From assembly GCA_963457665.1 (NCBI GenBank), contig OY735233.1, positions 28,760,637-28,824,636 on the forward strand: a DNA stretch of 64,000 bases, read 5' to 3'. How positions within the stretch are numbered: position 1 is the stretch's first letter; every line of letters begins with the position of its first letter. The position numbers and the translations under genes were made by a program. Shown here piece after piece: positions 40,601 to 52,480 of this stretch. This DNA comes from Thysanoteuthis rhombus (Eukaryota > Mollusca > Cephalopoda > Oegopsida > Thysanoteuthidae). Under the pieces are notes generated by a model, which was not told the DNA's origin, made no database searches, and saw only the letters and a program-made list of their open reading frames with translations.

Positions 40601-41056
40601 ACTTTTGAATAGTAGTTATTTTAGTCAGAGCAGTAGTCGCATTTCTCGTGCATACTTAAGTAAATAAAGCATTATAAATGGAAAATTTTCAAAAATTTAG
40701 AAACATTATTCTTGTTCTGGGATGTCGCCATCTGTGAAAGTGATCCCCAGTTCTTTCTCATTGGTTTGAGTTGGTCAAAACCTTCGTTCTGTTTTGGTCG
40801 ATAGATGAATTAGGACCGTTTACTTGGAACCAACCGTTAGAAAGGATTGTTTTTTATTGTCATATCAACGTGCATTTAAATATCGTCAAAATTAAGGCAT
40901 TTTTACTTAATGATTCTGATAATTAAGATAGAAAAAAATGAGCAACAATTTCGGCATATTATACTTTTCTCTTTTAAGAAAGGCAGATATGTGACGGACG
41001 ATTGAAAGCAGATACTTAGCAACAACGGGTAGAACACTCATAGGATCGAGGTAATC

Positions 41057-41059
41057 TAT

Positions 41060-41111
<52 letters not shown>

Positions 41112-41371
41112 GTCTTTATCGTCCATCGTTGTACATTGACCTTCCCCAGGATTCTCCAGACCTTTTTATCATGGGCGTCACGGAGCCAATACTTTGTGAA
41201 CTTGTCTAGTTCGTCTCTACGTCTTGTATAATGTCGGTCTCGGTTGTGCATCTGATCTCTGGGGATCCATGTTATGAGTTGTGTTGTCCATCATTTGTCT
41301 GCCACTCTTGTTACATGACCATCCCATTGCCATTTTAGTTTTCTAATGGATTCTACAATGTCTCTTAGTGT
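41057..41371 (-). mobile_element. RTE-like LINE, 3' end with long GAT tail
   Basis: On the minus strand it reads KLKWQWDGHVTRV, WIPRDQMHNRDRH, YWLRDAHDKKVWRILGKVNV and QRWTIKTD, then an 18-unit GAT run (41057-41112 as ATC) that would encode poly-Asp. The run is an expansion of the usual RTE tail triplet. Truncated at the 5' side near 41371. Confidence 0.75.
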
Positions 41372-43190
41372 AACTTTAGAAAATTAAATTCATTGTCCAT
41401 GCTATTATTGTGAATGCAACATAACTTGCAACAACTGGAAAACTGATTCCATGTGGTTCATAACAGCGACAAAGAATGACTTATCACTTAGACAATATAT
41501 TTCGGTAAATGCCTTGTTTTATCACTGGTTTTGTTAAAGGTGGTCGAAATAAGGTCAAATCTTCCGCTTTATAACAAGAATCTCTTTGGCGATTCCCTGC
41601 TTATACATGCTACCATACCGTAGAAGACTTACGCATACAAATGAGTATTATTATGCATAAAGACTCGTTGAATTCAGAGTAATACGATTTTTATCACTTT
41701 GTATTTCTTGTTATATCAACTGCTTACATATATACAGAATGAGGTCGAAACTTGGCAAGTCTTTAAATATCTTTCAAATAATTATATGTTTTTTTAAAAT
41801 CAATACTCCATAGTCGAAGTGTAAACGAAGAAAGGAATCGTCAAGACCAATAGATAAGTGTGCAACTGAAATAACAAGGAGAAAGAAAAATACAACATTC
41901 TGAATTTTCAATAAGTAATTAAAATGATCTTATGTAAACAAGAAGGAAGTATAGCGTTGAATTTAAGATATTTTTGATAGATGGTCTATTTTCATAGTAT
42001 AAACACATGCATACATTGTTAAGTAAAGACATTCTTTGAACTTCTTTTTGGAGAATCCAGCTTTTCTGAAAAGGTTGTCTTGATGAATATCAGCAAGTCA
42101 ACGTCAGTGAAACATAGTTACATCAAATTATGGGCTTCACTTTCTTCGATACGACTCTGTTATTTCAACTGAATGATATATCAGTGATTTCTCACATTTT
42201 CATTAAAAAGAGCCTGTATTCACATTTGAAGATTATTCATAATTTAAAAGATATTTTTTTCATTGAATTGTTGTTCTAATTTTCGTTATTTTTTGTTTTT
42301 ACAATTATCAGATTCAAGGGGAACATGAAAGAATTGATCATAAAATTTATCGGTACATTTTGAAATTCATAAGGTTTTCTATGAGGACCAAAGTCACTGA
42401 CAATAGATTGTGTAATCAATAAACTAACGCGATGCATACGTTTTTCGGCTCCAATAGACGAAGCATTTAATACGTTGCGTGAGGTTACACAACCTTGTAC
42501 AGCATTTTATATGCGTTCTGTCTGTTTTGTTCAATGGAATATTGTAAGTCGAACTCTTGCAGTTTACAAGTCAACAAAATTATGAATTTTCTCCCAAAAC
42601 ATCATCCTTAAAGAAACGTGCCCTGAAATACTCAAAGAATCACACACACTCAGACACTTGCAACAGGAAGATGATTTTTAAAGATATACGAAATATATGT
42701 GTCAATTAGTGCACATTTGAAATTTCAAAAAAAATATGCGACATTTTTCGACCTTCAATTTATTCATAAATAACAAGTATTTAGTTAACAAATCCAACTA
42801 TATCATGCTTCGGTAAAACAAGCTTAAAGTGGTACACCTTGTTAAAGACTGGTGTTTTCCGACTAATTTCAAATGCTGAGTTTTACGGCTGATATTTCGA
42901 ACCTTTAAAGAACATAAAAACGCACATCAAGTAGATTAGATAAGACGAAAAACGAAAACTATCCAGGAACTGAACATTTTACCATCTTCATTTCTGGGCG
43001 TGGAGTACATCTATGTGCGGGCTTAAATTATTTTACCTACCTAAAAGTCTAACTTAAAACCATATCGAATCATATTTAATTAAAGAAAAAAAAAATCGAG
43101 CCTGACCGTAATTCTTGAAATTTAGTTGAACGTCATGCCTGTCTCAGAATTCGGAAAATATTGCGTCTATACAGATTTAAAAAGATTAGA
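41372..43190. other. Unassigned intronic stretch
   Basis: AT-rich, nothing recognised. Confidence 0.5.
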
Positions 43191-43194
43191 TACA

Positions 43195-43430
43195 TTCCTA
43201 CAGAGCAACGCCAGAATGACAGACAATCAATGGACATCACCACTCACGACTTGGATCCCAAGAGCGCAACTGAGGCTGGCAGAGTACTAGATGGAGAGAC
43301 AAACTAGAACAATTCAGAAAGTACTGGCTCTATGACATCCACGATAGAGAAGTGTGGTGAATATACGGGAAGGTCTATGTCTAACGATGGACGTTAAGAG
43401 ACTGATGATGATGATGATGATGATGAAGAA
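43195..43430 (+). mobile_element. RTE-like LINE, 3' end
   Basis: It contains degenerate WTSPLTTWIP (43231-43260), YWLYDIHDREVW (43322-43357) and GKVYV (43369-43383) coding, and ends with a TGATGA run at 43403-43430. An in-frame stop replaces a Trp/Arg codon in the WRI block. Confidence 0.68.
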
Positions 43431-44355
43431 TTTCTTATTAATTCACGTATTTATTATGAGGCATTTTGAAATGTGACTGCGCAGAACTGCAGCAGTTTCG
43501 TTATAAGAGAAAGTGAAGCATTTATCAACTGAAAAGTTGAATCCGATCAATTTGAATGTTCAGTTAATTACGTAACTATTTTCAGGCTCGGTATTCACTT
43601 GACTATACCCTCATACCCTGTACTCTAATACTCGACTGTAACGGACTTACTATTGTCGAGTTACTTTGATTATATTTATTAGTACCTTTACATGAGGCAT
43701 ATTGAAAAAGTTCTAGGACTGGTTTGAAACATCAATGTGCTTGGGTTATTATAATAACATGAAGTTCTGCTTTCACATTCTTACAGAAGATTGGTATAAA
43801 ATCAAGGCACTTTTCTTTCAACTTAATTTCGAATTTTGGAAACAGAAAAAAATCATCAGAAATGTAATATCATAGAATTCTTTCCACCTGAAATTCTGGA
43901 ATGCATAGGGTATGATGTCAAAATAGAGGTAAGCGATGCATATATCTTTTTTCGCAACGCATGATTTCGAAGAAAGAAAATAATTCAATGACTCTGTGGT
44001 AGCATCAGTGAGAGAAGAGATAAAATAAAAATCATAACATGAAACTCTCAAGGTTCAATTCATGGAGTTCCCCAAAAGCAATAGACTCAATGTTTTTCAT
44101 AAATTCAACTTTATGCTTGAGTCACGTTAGGTGTTATTATTGATTTAGAATCCTACACTATTGGATCGTTTTTTTAAAAAATCTTCCCTCTTTTTTAAAG
44201 AATATAGTAAGTGACTATAGAATGGTAGCAAGCATAATAAGATTTGATTTCAAAAGGGAAAGGAACAAAATCATCCTTGAGAAGAATTCACGCATATGTA
44301 GGATAGTGAAACTTTTCGGGTAGTGATAGAAAAATATATAGAGCCGTTTTGGAGT
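43431..44355. other. Unassigned intronic stretch
   Basis: Nothing recognised on either strand. Confidence 0.5.
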
Positions 44356-44359
44356 AACT

Positions 44360-46255
44360 ATAGTAGCATAAAAGAAAAAAGTAAAAACATACTCGTATTA
44401 AAAGACAGAAAAGGCGAAATTAACAAAAGGACTAGATATCAAAAACATGTTAAAAATACTACGAGAAACTTAATGCCTTGAAAAAAGGACATCGGATCGA
44501 CACTTTGATAGAAAACAATGGTGTCCCTGACGTAATAACAGTGGAAGTAGTTTTGCACTCTGAAATATGAAAAGTGGGAAAGCTCAGGCGAAGATGGTAT
44601 AATGGTAGATCTTCTGGGAGCAAATTTTTATTCATTTATTGATTAAAAATAAATAGTTGGTTCGAAACGTCTTACCATTTTCCATGGAGGGCACACCTGC
44701 AGCGCCGCTCCCTCCGAGCAAAGACGACAGAGGTTCCGTCCCCTGAGATAAAATATCACCAACACTCTCTACAGAGAGCACCTTTCGACAAACAGGCCGG
44801 GAAAATGCAGGTGTAAACATAGTCAGAGGATATTTGTGCAATTGAAAATACTGCTAGGATACTGCATTAATATCGGAAACAGCAAAGAATCTATAAAACA
44901 TGTTAAAGATACCATAAGAATAGACAGATAAGCCTTAGATGTCGAGGAATACATTTACCTATATCAGGCGATGAAGCTAGAAAAAACGTGGAAATGAAAA
45001 GAACATAAAAATAAACGGAGAAGCTTCATAGGAATACATTTACCTAGGTCAGGCAATTCAGTTAGAGATAGACCACAGAATGAAAAGACCATTGGAATAT
45101 ACGGAGAAGCCTTAATCAAATTCAAGGAATACATTTACTGGGGTCAGGCGTTAAAGGCTAGGGAAAGAACGTGGAAATGAAATACTATAAGAATACACAG
45201 AAAAACCTTAAAGACGTCAAGGAACATAAAGCTAGAGAAAGACCATGGAAATGAAAAAATCATAAGAATAGACGGAGGATCCAATGAAATGAAAAGATAA
45301 TTAGAATAGACATAGAGACCTTAGTGGGAGTCAAGGAATACATTTATCTAGGTAAAGTAGAGAAAGACCGGAGAAACGAAAAGACCATAAAAATAGGCGG
45401 AGAAGCCTTAGAGGAAGTCAAGAAATACATATGCCAAGTCAGGTGATCAAGCTAGAGAAAAACCGTGGATATGAAAAGACCATAAGAATAGACGTAAAAG
45501 TCTTAAGGGAGTCAAGGAATACATTTACCTAGGTCAGGCGGTGAAGTTAGAGAAAAAACGTGGAAATGAATAGACCATAAGAATAGACGGAGAAGCCTCA
45601 CATGTAGTCAAGGAATACGTTTACCTAAGTCAGGCTATAAAGCTAGAGAGAAACGAGGAAATGTAAAGACTATTAAAAAAGACGGAGAAGCCTATTGGGA
45701 AATGAAGGAATACATTTAACTAGGTTACGTGAAGATAGAGAAACACCGCAGAAGTGAAATGCTGTAAGAATAGACGGAGAAACCTCAAGGAAGTCAAAGA
45801 ATACGTTTACATTGGTCACGTGATATAGCGAAAGACCACAGAAATGGAATGAGGTGAAGAATAGCGATAAGCGAAAAAAAGATTCGGTGTAAATGAAGAC
45901 TAATAAACAATCATATTGCCAATATGGTAAGAATTTAAAGTGTGGAATTAAATGCGAAACACCAGCTATGATGTCTGGGTACAAAACCTGGAAACTTTCA
46001 AAATCACAGAGGGTAATGGAAAAGTTAGGAATATCACTCAGCGATAGAAAAAGATCAACATGGATCCAATAGTGGACAAGGGTGAAGGATATCTTACAAG
46101 TAATTAAGCAATAAAAATGAAGATGAGAAGTGCACATAGCGAGAAGATGGAAAGACAGATAGCACAAAAGGTTAAGTGATTGACGCCCGTGGGACAGTAG
46201 ATGCATATTAAAAGATGGAGAGACGAGATTAAAAAAAATGCTGGTAAGACATAAT
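44360..46255 (+). mobile_element. LINE remnant with internally amplified RT segment
   Basis: Plus-strand translation in shifting frames gives a linker and RT start: LVLKDRKGEI near 44393, and IENNGVPDVI(T)VE with GKL/APGEDGIMVDLL-like coding near 44511-44615. A large tandem array (44912-45860) follows. It is followed by the RT tail: GYKTWKLSKSQRVMEKLGIS at 45976-46035, DRKRSTWIQ, VKDILQVIK, and a WDSR/RWRDEI-like end near 46185-46230. The RT core that should separate the start from the array is largely missing. It resembles the LINE at 59985-60520 more than the YIYLGQRISM family. Confidence 0.6.
44912..45860 (+). repeat. About eleven degenerate ~93-bp tandem units from a LINE RT
   Basis: Each unit starts with a form of 'ataagaatagacggagaagc' and continues through 'gtcaaggaatacatttacct' and 'aagctagagaaa'. 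In frame it encodes IRIDGEALEEVKEYIYLGQ plus AIKLEKDRGNEMKR, that is 31 codons. Units 4 and 5 are shortened by internal deletions, and unit boundaries fall near 'gaaaagacc'. The segment is normally single-copy in LINE reverse transcriptases. Confidence 0.8.
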
Positions 46256-46642
46256 AGAAATGGGTGCAGGAATCGAACCTGTGACCGATAGGTATTGTCA
46301 GATTATATATACATTCCTTAATAATACAATTGTCCAAAACAAATCGTGTATATACAGACAGTGGATGAACATGATGAGAATTTGGAGATAAAGTAGTTAT
46401 TAGGCCTTTGCATTAACGATGGCTCTTAAATTCAATGGTAAGAGCAACACTACGTTAAAGCGGCTACCTATCAGTCGGAGGTTTGATTCCTGCAGCAGTC
46501 ACATTTTCTTTAATTATTTTCCTATTAACGCTGTCAAGGCCAAATGATACATTTACAGTGCAATAAAGGGAGATCATGTCAAATAGTGTTTAGAAGTAAT
46601 ATGACTCATTTATAATATCTCATTTATGATTATTTCTGTTGG

Positions 46643-46690
<48 letters not shown>
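46256..46690 (+). repeat. Palindromic tRNA-like composite repeat (copy 2)
   Basis: A short inverted arm (46258-46295, B-box-like 'ggaatcgaacctgtg' read in reverse) is followed by a spacer. A plus-strand tRNA-like head comes next ('aattcaatggtaagagca' near 46430, 'ggtttgattcctgcagcag' near 46479), then the tail 'aatgatacatttacagtgca' and a TA then GA run at 46645-46715. The spacer is also shared with copy 1 ('gtcagatcatatacat' versus 'gtcagattatatatacat'). Confidence 0.6.
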
Positions 46691-46713
<23 letters not shown>

Positions 46714-46715
46714 GC
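46645..46715. repeat. (TA)n(GA)n microsatellite
   Basis: It directly continues the 3' tail of the tRNA-like repeat. Confidence 0.9.
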
Positions 46716-47234
46716 CAGAAGGTATGTCGAACTACCTGAGTGGCAATTAGTTTTTATCAGAACTGTTAACTCTGATGTACCCAATTCCTTTTATTCAAAT
46801 CATAAAATTTTTGAAGACGTTTTGTCTTTAGTAATTAGATGCCCCAAACCCAATGAAATAATTTTCATTCTAATCGGTTCAGCTCTTCCAGTGTTCAATA
46901 TTTTTTGCATGTTGACACATAAAATGCGAACAAACAATTGGATCGGTCATAACTCAACAATCCCCCATGAGTCTACAAACAAAATTCCATTGCAATATAC
47001 TGAGGAATAACGAAGTTATTCAATCGAGAAAAAGGAGACCATGACACCAACAACGACGACAGACACGCATAGTGAATGATAGTCCCAGGGTTTTCTATCC
47101 TGGGACAAAAAATGATAACTGTTCGTTAATGAAAAATATAAAAGCATGCTTTTCCCTTACACGTCATATGCATATATTGAAAGTTCTATTGACAATTTGC
47201 CATGTTCATGTGTTTACGTCTTTGTTAATTTCAG

Positions 47235-48042
47235 TATTATCAACTCGAAGGCTGAACTTGCACGATTAAAAGAGAGCCTCATACGATCTATGTTTGACTG
47301 CAATTTTCGTGCAACTTACAAAGAAACCTTTTTGGACCGAATTGACGTGGGCTGCGCGAAATGCAAACCATTCTACGCTTGCTTAAAAGAAGAGATAGGC
47401 TTGGGTGCCGTTATTTCATGTTTACCCAAGGTTGAAAAAGAATGTAACGCTTCACAGACTCGAATTATCAAGACTATCAGGCTAAATATGCAACAGGCAG
47501 GCAAACTTTTGGAACAGGACCCCAACCTGTTGATTTTGCATTTGCTTCGTGATCCACGTGCAATCCTAAAGTCTCGAATCGTTCTCGGGGAGGCGCTTGG
47601 TAGCACGCGCAATTTGATGCAGCTTTGGTGCAACGATATGAAACAGAATATGGTCACCTATGAGAGCCTCGTGGATAGATTCAAAGACCGACTTAGCACG
47701 CTTTACTACGAAGATTTGGCCAGAGATTCAATAAGAATTTCCCAGTTGGTTTACGAACGTCTCAACTTGAACTTCACGAATGACGCCAGAAAGTGGGTGG
47801 AGGATGCGATGCTTGGGGAAGATGTGGTTGGTTATTCGTACGAAGTGAAGAGAAGGAATGCAAAAAGGTCGTCTAGAAAATGGCGGCATGATATTGCTTA
47901 CGAACTTGTGAAAGAAGCTGACGAAGCTTGCAAAGATTTTTACCAAAGGAGTGGATTCTTGCCAGTGAGCAATGAAACAATGCTCCGCAAAACTGACTTT
48001 AAACTGCGCAAAAAAAGTAACGTGAAAAATACTATTGCTTAG
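47235..48042 (+). CDS. Sulfotransferase terminal exon 5B (alternative 3'-PSB and C-terminal half)
   Basis: Spliced to exon 4 (phase 2) the first base gives Ser157, then residues 158-425 to a TAG at 48040. It contains LLILHLLRDPRAILKSRIVL with RDPR at residues 262-265 (47548-47559), LYYEDLARDSIRISQLVYER, then SRKWRHDI and ACKDFYQRSGF. Its order of motifs and cysteines matches exon 5A, but overall identity is low (about a third by eye), so the duplication is old. The acceptor is 'tctttgttaatttcag' (ending 47234). No 5'-PSB exon was found between 36303 and 47234, so this exon alone cannot make an enzyme; it is either an alternative end of the same gene or the last exon of a tandem copy whose front was lost. 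An intact 269-codon frame with conserved motifs argues that it is still under selection. Confidence 0.86.
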
Positions 48043-48229
48043 ATTGTACAAGAAAAGATAATTAGATAATATTTGTAAACATGAATGAGTTAAAACGATC
48101 TTTATTGCACCATTTTTCACCAGAACGATATCTTCCAAAATATTTCCCGCAGAAAATTTCGTATTCTATTGAATAATCTTACAATATTCATAGAATTTTT
48201 CGGACGATTGAAATCCACTTGTTATTTTT

Positions 48230-48620
48230 GTTGTCAACACGAAGTTTCGACCGATCCATTCTATAGTCTTCCTCAGGTGTATTATCTGACTGTGATGGTG
48301 GTAAACAGTAATTTTTCTCTCCAATGGCAGCAACGCTTATAATGTAGGATCCAGGCGTTTTCTTTTCTTTTCCTTATTAAGCTTGGATTTCCATTCCTTG
48401 CCCCCATTGAATAAGTATGCACTTGCATGACATACACTCAGCTGACATGTCAATGTATGCTGCTTCTTTGATTCCTTTTAGTTTCCAACGGCGTTCCCTG
48501 TCTATAATCCGGTCTTCTTCCCAGAGATGATAAACTTCACCGTTCTCTCTCCACTTGTAGTCAGCCATACAAGATATTTCTATTTCACCATTGAATATAG
48601 TTTTCCCTATGTTCATTGTC
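48230..48620 (-). mobile_element. Penelope-like retroelement, GIY-YIG C-terminus (probable)
   Basis: The minus-strand frame 48616-48377 encodes a segment with EEDRIIDRERRWKLKGIKEA, typical of the last part of the GIY-YIG endonuclease domain in Penelope-like elements (ID-RE-W-RR-IKEA pattern). Downstream on the same strand lies a 'cctgaggaagactatagaat' motif with 'gtcgaaac' (48240-48280), which is often found beyond such ORFs. The upstream RT is absent. Confidence 0.45.
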
Positions 48621-51600
48621 TATAATTTTCCCACATTTTTGGGGAATATTATGAGGACAGATATTGGCCAGAACCACGTTGGAAACTGAGAACCCAACAC
48701 CCCCAAAAAACAGAATCAGAGTTTTTGTTTTTAATAATCACATTTGTCAACAAAGAATTAAAAAATTATAGAAAATCCACTGGAAAACTTTTGGTGCCAA
48801 TTATATATATATTTAAAAAAAAAAAAAAACACTCAGAGTCAACCAAATAATGAACTTTTCAGTATTTATTTATTGATTACTTATCTTATTACTGAAAAAG
48901 TTACTTTGTAAAAACAATCAGCGGAACCTTTTATTTTGGTGAATACACATTCCCTTAAGACATAAATGTCGAAATATCAAACGGAAGCTAAAGGTTTTTA
49001 CAGTGTAAGAACATAGATCCCTGGAGTATTTAAATCAATTAAAATTTTTTTCTCAGATCACTCCGATGAGGGTTAGTTAATGTCCTGAACCTGAAAAACT
49101 CAAAACTATCATAAAAACGATAGTACTGCTTTGTTCAGCATTTTTTCAGTTATATGTGTTAAAATATACTGTACATTTACGGTATACTCGGAAAATTATC
49201 GTAATTTGAAAAAAAAAGACAAAGAATTTCAAAGAATTTATGCAATTTTAAAAAATATCTAAAGAATCTTTCCTTGAAGAAATATTAATGTTAACAGTAT
49301 TTTGATAATCTAGAAATATATGAATCAATAAAAATAGAAGCCGATGTATTAAATAGAAGCCGATTTATTCAAACATATTTTCTCAAGTACAGATGTTATG
49401 CATTAAAAATATATTTTCTTAATCACAGATGTTATGAATTTAAACACAATAACTTGATTAGCTCCCTTCAATTTACGTATCAATTCAAGTCAAAATAAGA
49501 AAACATAGATTTGTCTTTTACGATCAATATGATACAAAAATCTTAAATCATTTTGCCTATAATAGGCATAATTTAAACATCCGTGATTATCTCTAATAAG
49601 AAGCCAATGAACACAAAATAGGTGAATTGAATTTTTTTTTCAGAAAACACGTTACGAAAATATAGTTGCTACTTAGAGCTACGCTGAAATACGTCCATTT
49701 CAAAGAGTAGCTTTACTATAAGTGTTGATCGGGACAATCAGAAAGTGCCATGTGAATTACACTGCGACTTGTTGAAACAAAAACTGATCTCATGATAAGA
49801 CGTAGAAGGATATATGTGTGACAATGTATTTTCTTCAAAGTTGCTTCGTGCATAAGTCTAATACAGCGAAATTATACTGTATAACAGTCGACAAATTGCA
49901 CAGATATATGCATGTATTTTTTTTGAGTATTAGTTCATCTTCTGAACACTACATTATGGCTGCGGTACCTTAGGGCTTTCTTCAAGTGAGTTGTTGGGAA
50001 TGTTTTGGAATGCTGAGTCGCAACCTCATTGGGACGTTAGGACAGAATGTCTCCATTCTGCAGTCTAATCTCGGGATGAGTAATTTATAGGTTAAAAAAA
50101 TGGAAAAAATTACTATTCCCCGAGTTCTGGGGAAAAAACAGGATAAGTAAGGAAGTCAAATTCTTCTTTTCCAAGAAATCAACATTTGAGAATGTATGTT
50201 TATTGGTATGAGGGAGGTAACTTCGATTTTTAATGGAAGGGAAGTAATTTTAATTTTTCTTAATTTCAAAATACGTACTTTTGAATTTAAATGAGTATAC
50301 ATACTTGCATATATCAGTATGTGTTCAATGTTCTCTTTGAATAATCGTGTGTGTATATTATGCATGTTTATACGTACACCAGATATGTACGTGCATGCAC
50401 ATACAGGCATGGTGGAGGGACAACGAAGTCGGTCTTAGAGGGGAAAAGGGAGTCATCGATCACTATGGAACAAGGAACAGCATTGGAACGTTACCGTTTC
50501 GGCAAAGAGTTAACTATCCTTTCCCTATCCCAATATGGCTGACTTAACAACCAGCAATTTTTACAGAAGTCTAAATAATCCTGTAGAAAAGTTCATGTGG
50601 CACCAGCTTCGGGTATCAATATGATTATGACATCAAGAAAGGTCAACAACATTGTTTAGACCTAAAAATTACACACTAAGATTAGACTGCAGAGTGAGGA
50701 TATTTCATCTTAACGCTTCGATAGCAGAAACATCCCAAATTACGACAGCCACCTGGGGAACGTCGTAGCGTCGTAGCGTACAACAGCCGGAACTTTGTAT
50801 TCAAAAGATGAACCAAGATAAGGACAAAAGTTAAAAAAAACAAAACAAAACGAACAAACAAACTAAAAAAAAACAAAAAAAACTAACGATGATACTTCAT
50901 CTAACAACTTCAGACTGATATACGTATATAATATGATATTTAATGTTGCATGCATAAACTGGTTATCTGACACTTGTACCACGCAATCCAGTTTGTGGGA
51001 TAACATGAGTATTTCTAAAGAGCGATTTGCTGCTCACAAATACTGCTGCTTTTCGCTAAAATATCAATTTATATGAGAATTCAGTTTACAAGTGCAACTT
51101 ACTTCAAAGTATGATCACGTTCCCATTTCATCACGAATACAAACAAAATAAAGAAGACGAAAAGAAAACAAAATTCAATTCACTCATTTTGAGTAACGCC
51201 TGATGAAGTCAAGATAATCATGTTCTCCTTTATCCTTTGGGTTAAGAATGAACACGTTGAAAATTCCAGCGAATGTAAAACTATTGTCTGAAGCAGGTAC
51301 TACGACAAAGGGTCATTTTGGAGATCACTACCGAAACAATTCCGTAACAAGTCAGCTAACCTCTACAACACGAACAGATGTAAGCTCCCGTATTGATGCA
51401 TCATATCTGCTGATAATTCTGGAGAGACAACTAATATTATATATATACATATATATAAGTGTCACCAAATTTATTTGTTTGTCTGCTCATCTTGGAGAGT
51501 TACGATTGACCGAACTTACTTGAAAAAAAAAAAACAAGAAAAAAAAACAAGAAAAAAAAATGAACAAGACGTGGCGTGATTTAAACCCCCTTTACGCAGT

Positions 51601-51690
51601 TGGTACCATAAACATAACACCAAGCAAGCTAATGTTTCCTGATTACTAAGACGACATCAGTCAGCACCTACATCTCATTTGTCAATCTTC
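48621..51690. other. Unassigned stretch
   Basis: No gene found. A short direct duplication lies at about 49370-49440 ('cagatgttatg(c/a)att' twice). Short open frames at 50156-50547 overlap a low-complexity region. Confidence 0.5.
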
Positions 51691-51799
51691 TCAACCAATA
51701 ATCATCATCAGCAGTAGCCTTTCAGCACCCGTCGTTGGACATCCGGAAACAAGAACGCACAAACAGTAAAATAAATAAAAGTGACTGATTCAAGCAATT

Positions 51800-51819
51800 T
51801 CACACACACACACACAAAC

Positions 51820-51888
<69 letters not shown>

Positions 51889-52138
51889 GAACTATAGGGA
51901 GTAAGACAGACTCGGGAGTGAAGTGTAAGGAAGAAAGGTTTGTTTATCTGTAAATGTTCTCATTAATGGTCTACACATGTTTCGGTAGGTATTCCCATCT
52001 TCAGTGGCGTGTTCTGTGCGTTATAGGTTTGATGTGGAGCCCGAGTCCACCATCAGGAGCTTTGCTTTGTGAGCAAAAAATGGTAACTCATCTGGTAGGG
52101 GCATCCTGTTGTGTGAGAGCACACACACACACACACAC

Positions 52139-52200
<62 letters not shown>

Positions 52201-52480
52201 TGAGTCATCCACAGACAGCTGTTTCGTTGTATTACAACTCTTCAGTGTGGCCATAGATTACCCCTTATCCCACCCAGTTCCACGAGGTAGGATCGAAACC
52301 TTTGCTTCAGACTCAGGGGCTGGTATTTTATCTCTGCCTATGCAGAACTGGAGGTCAGTAAGGCTGAATATAAGCGTCGTATTTACATACGCACAATTCC
52401 CCATCCACCAGAGTGTTCTATTCCAGAGTTGGAAGACGAAACAGAACAACAGAAACAGTCAAGAATCAGATAATACTGAA
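51800..52480. repeat. Microsatellite-rich repeat block with paired 'TTTCGG...CTTCAGTG' arms
   Basis: TA runs occupy 51832-51885 and 52139-52196, each preceded by a CA run. Two arms with 'tgtttcgg/gtttcg' followed about 20 bases later by 'cttcagtg' (51978-52006 and 52219-52249) flank the second run. The arms resemble the motif next to the Penelope-like fragment at 48.2 kb. Confidence 0.5.

Larger units (their letters stand above)
36432..41050. other. Region between the two terminal exons, mostly unassigned
   Basis: No exon recognised. It contains a TA/CA/TA/GA/GATA compound microsatellite (37371-37550) and an RTE tail (37575-37682). The open frame at 39809-40021 has no recognisable motif. Confidence 0.45.

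Noticed and set aside
44912-45860. CRISPR-like array or satellite of unknown origin
   Set aside because: Units are contiguous, degenerate and encode a LINE RT segment; there are no spacers and the genome is eukaryotic.
47146-47234. Start of exon 5B within the upstream part of its open frame
   Set aside because: The upstream codons show no family similarity and include the pyrimidine tract of the acceptor ending at 47234.
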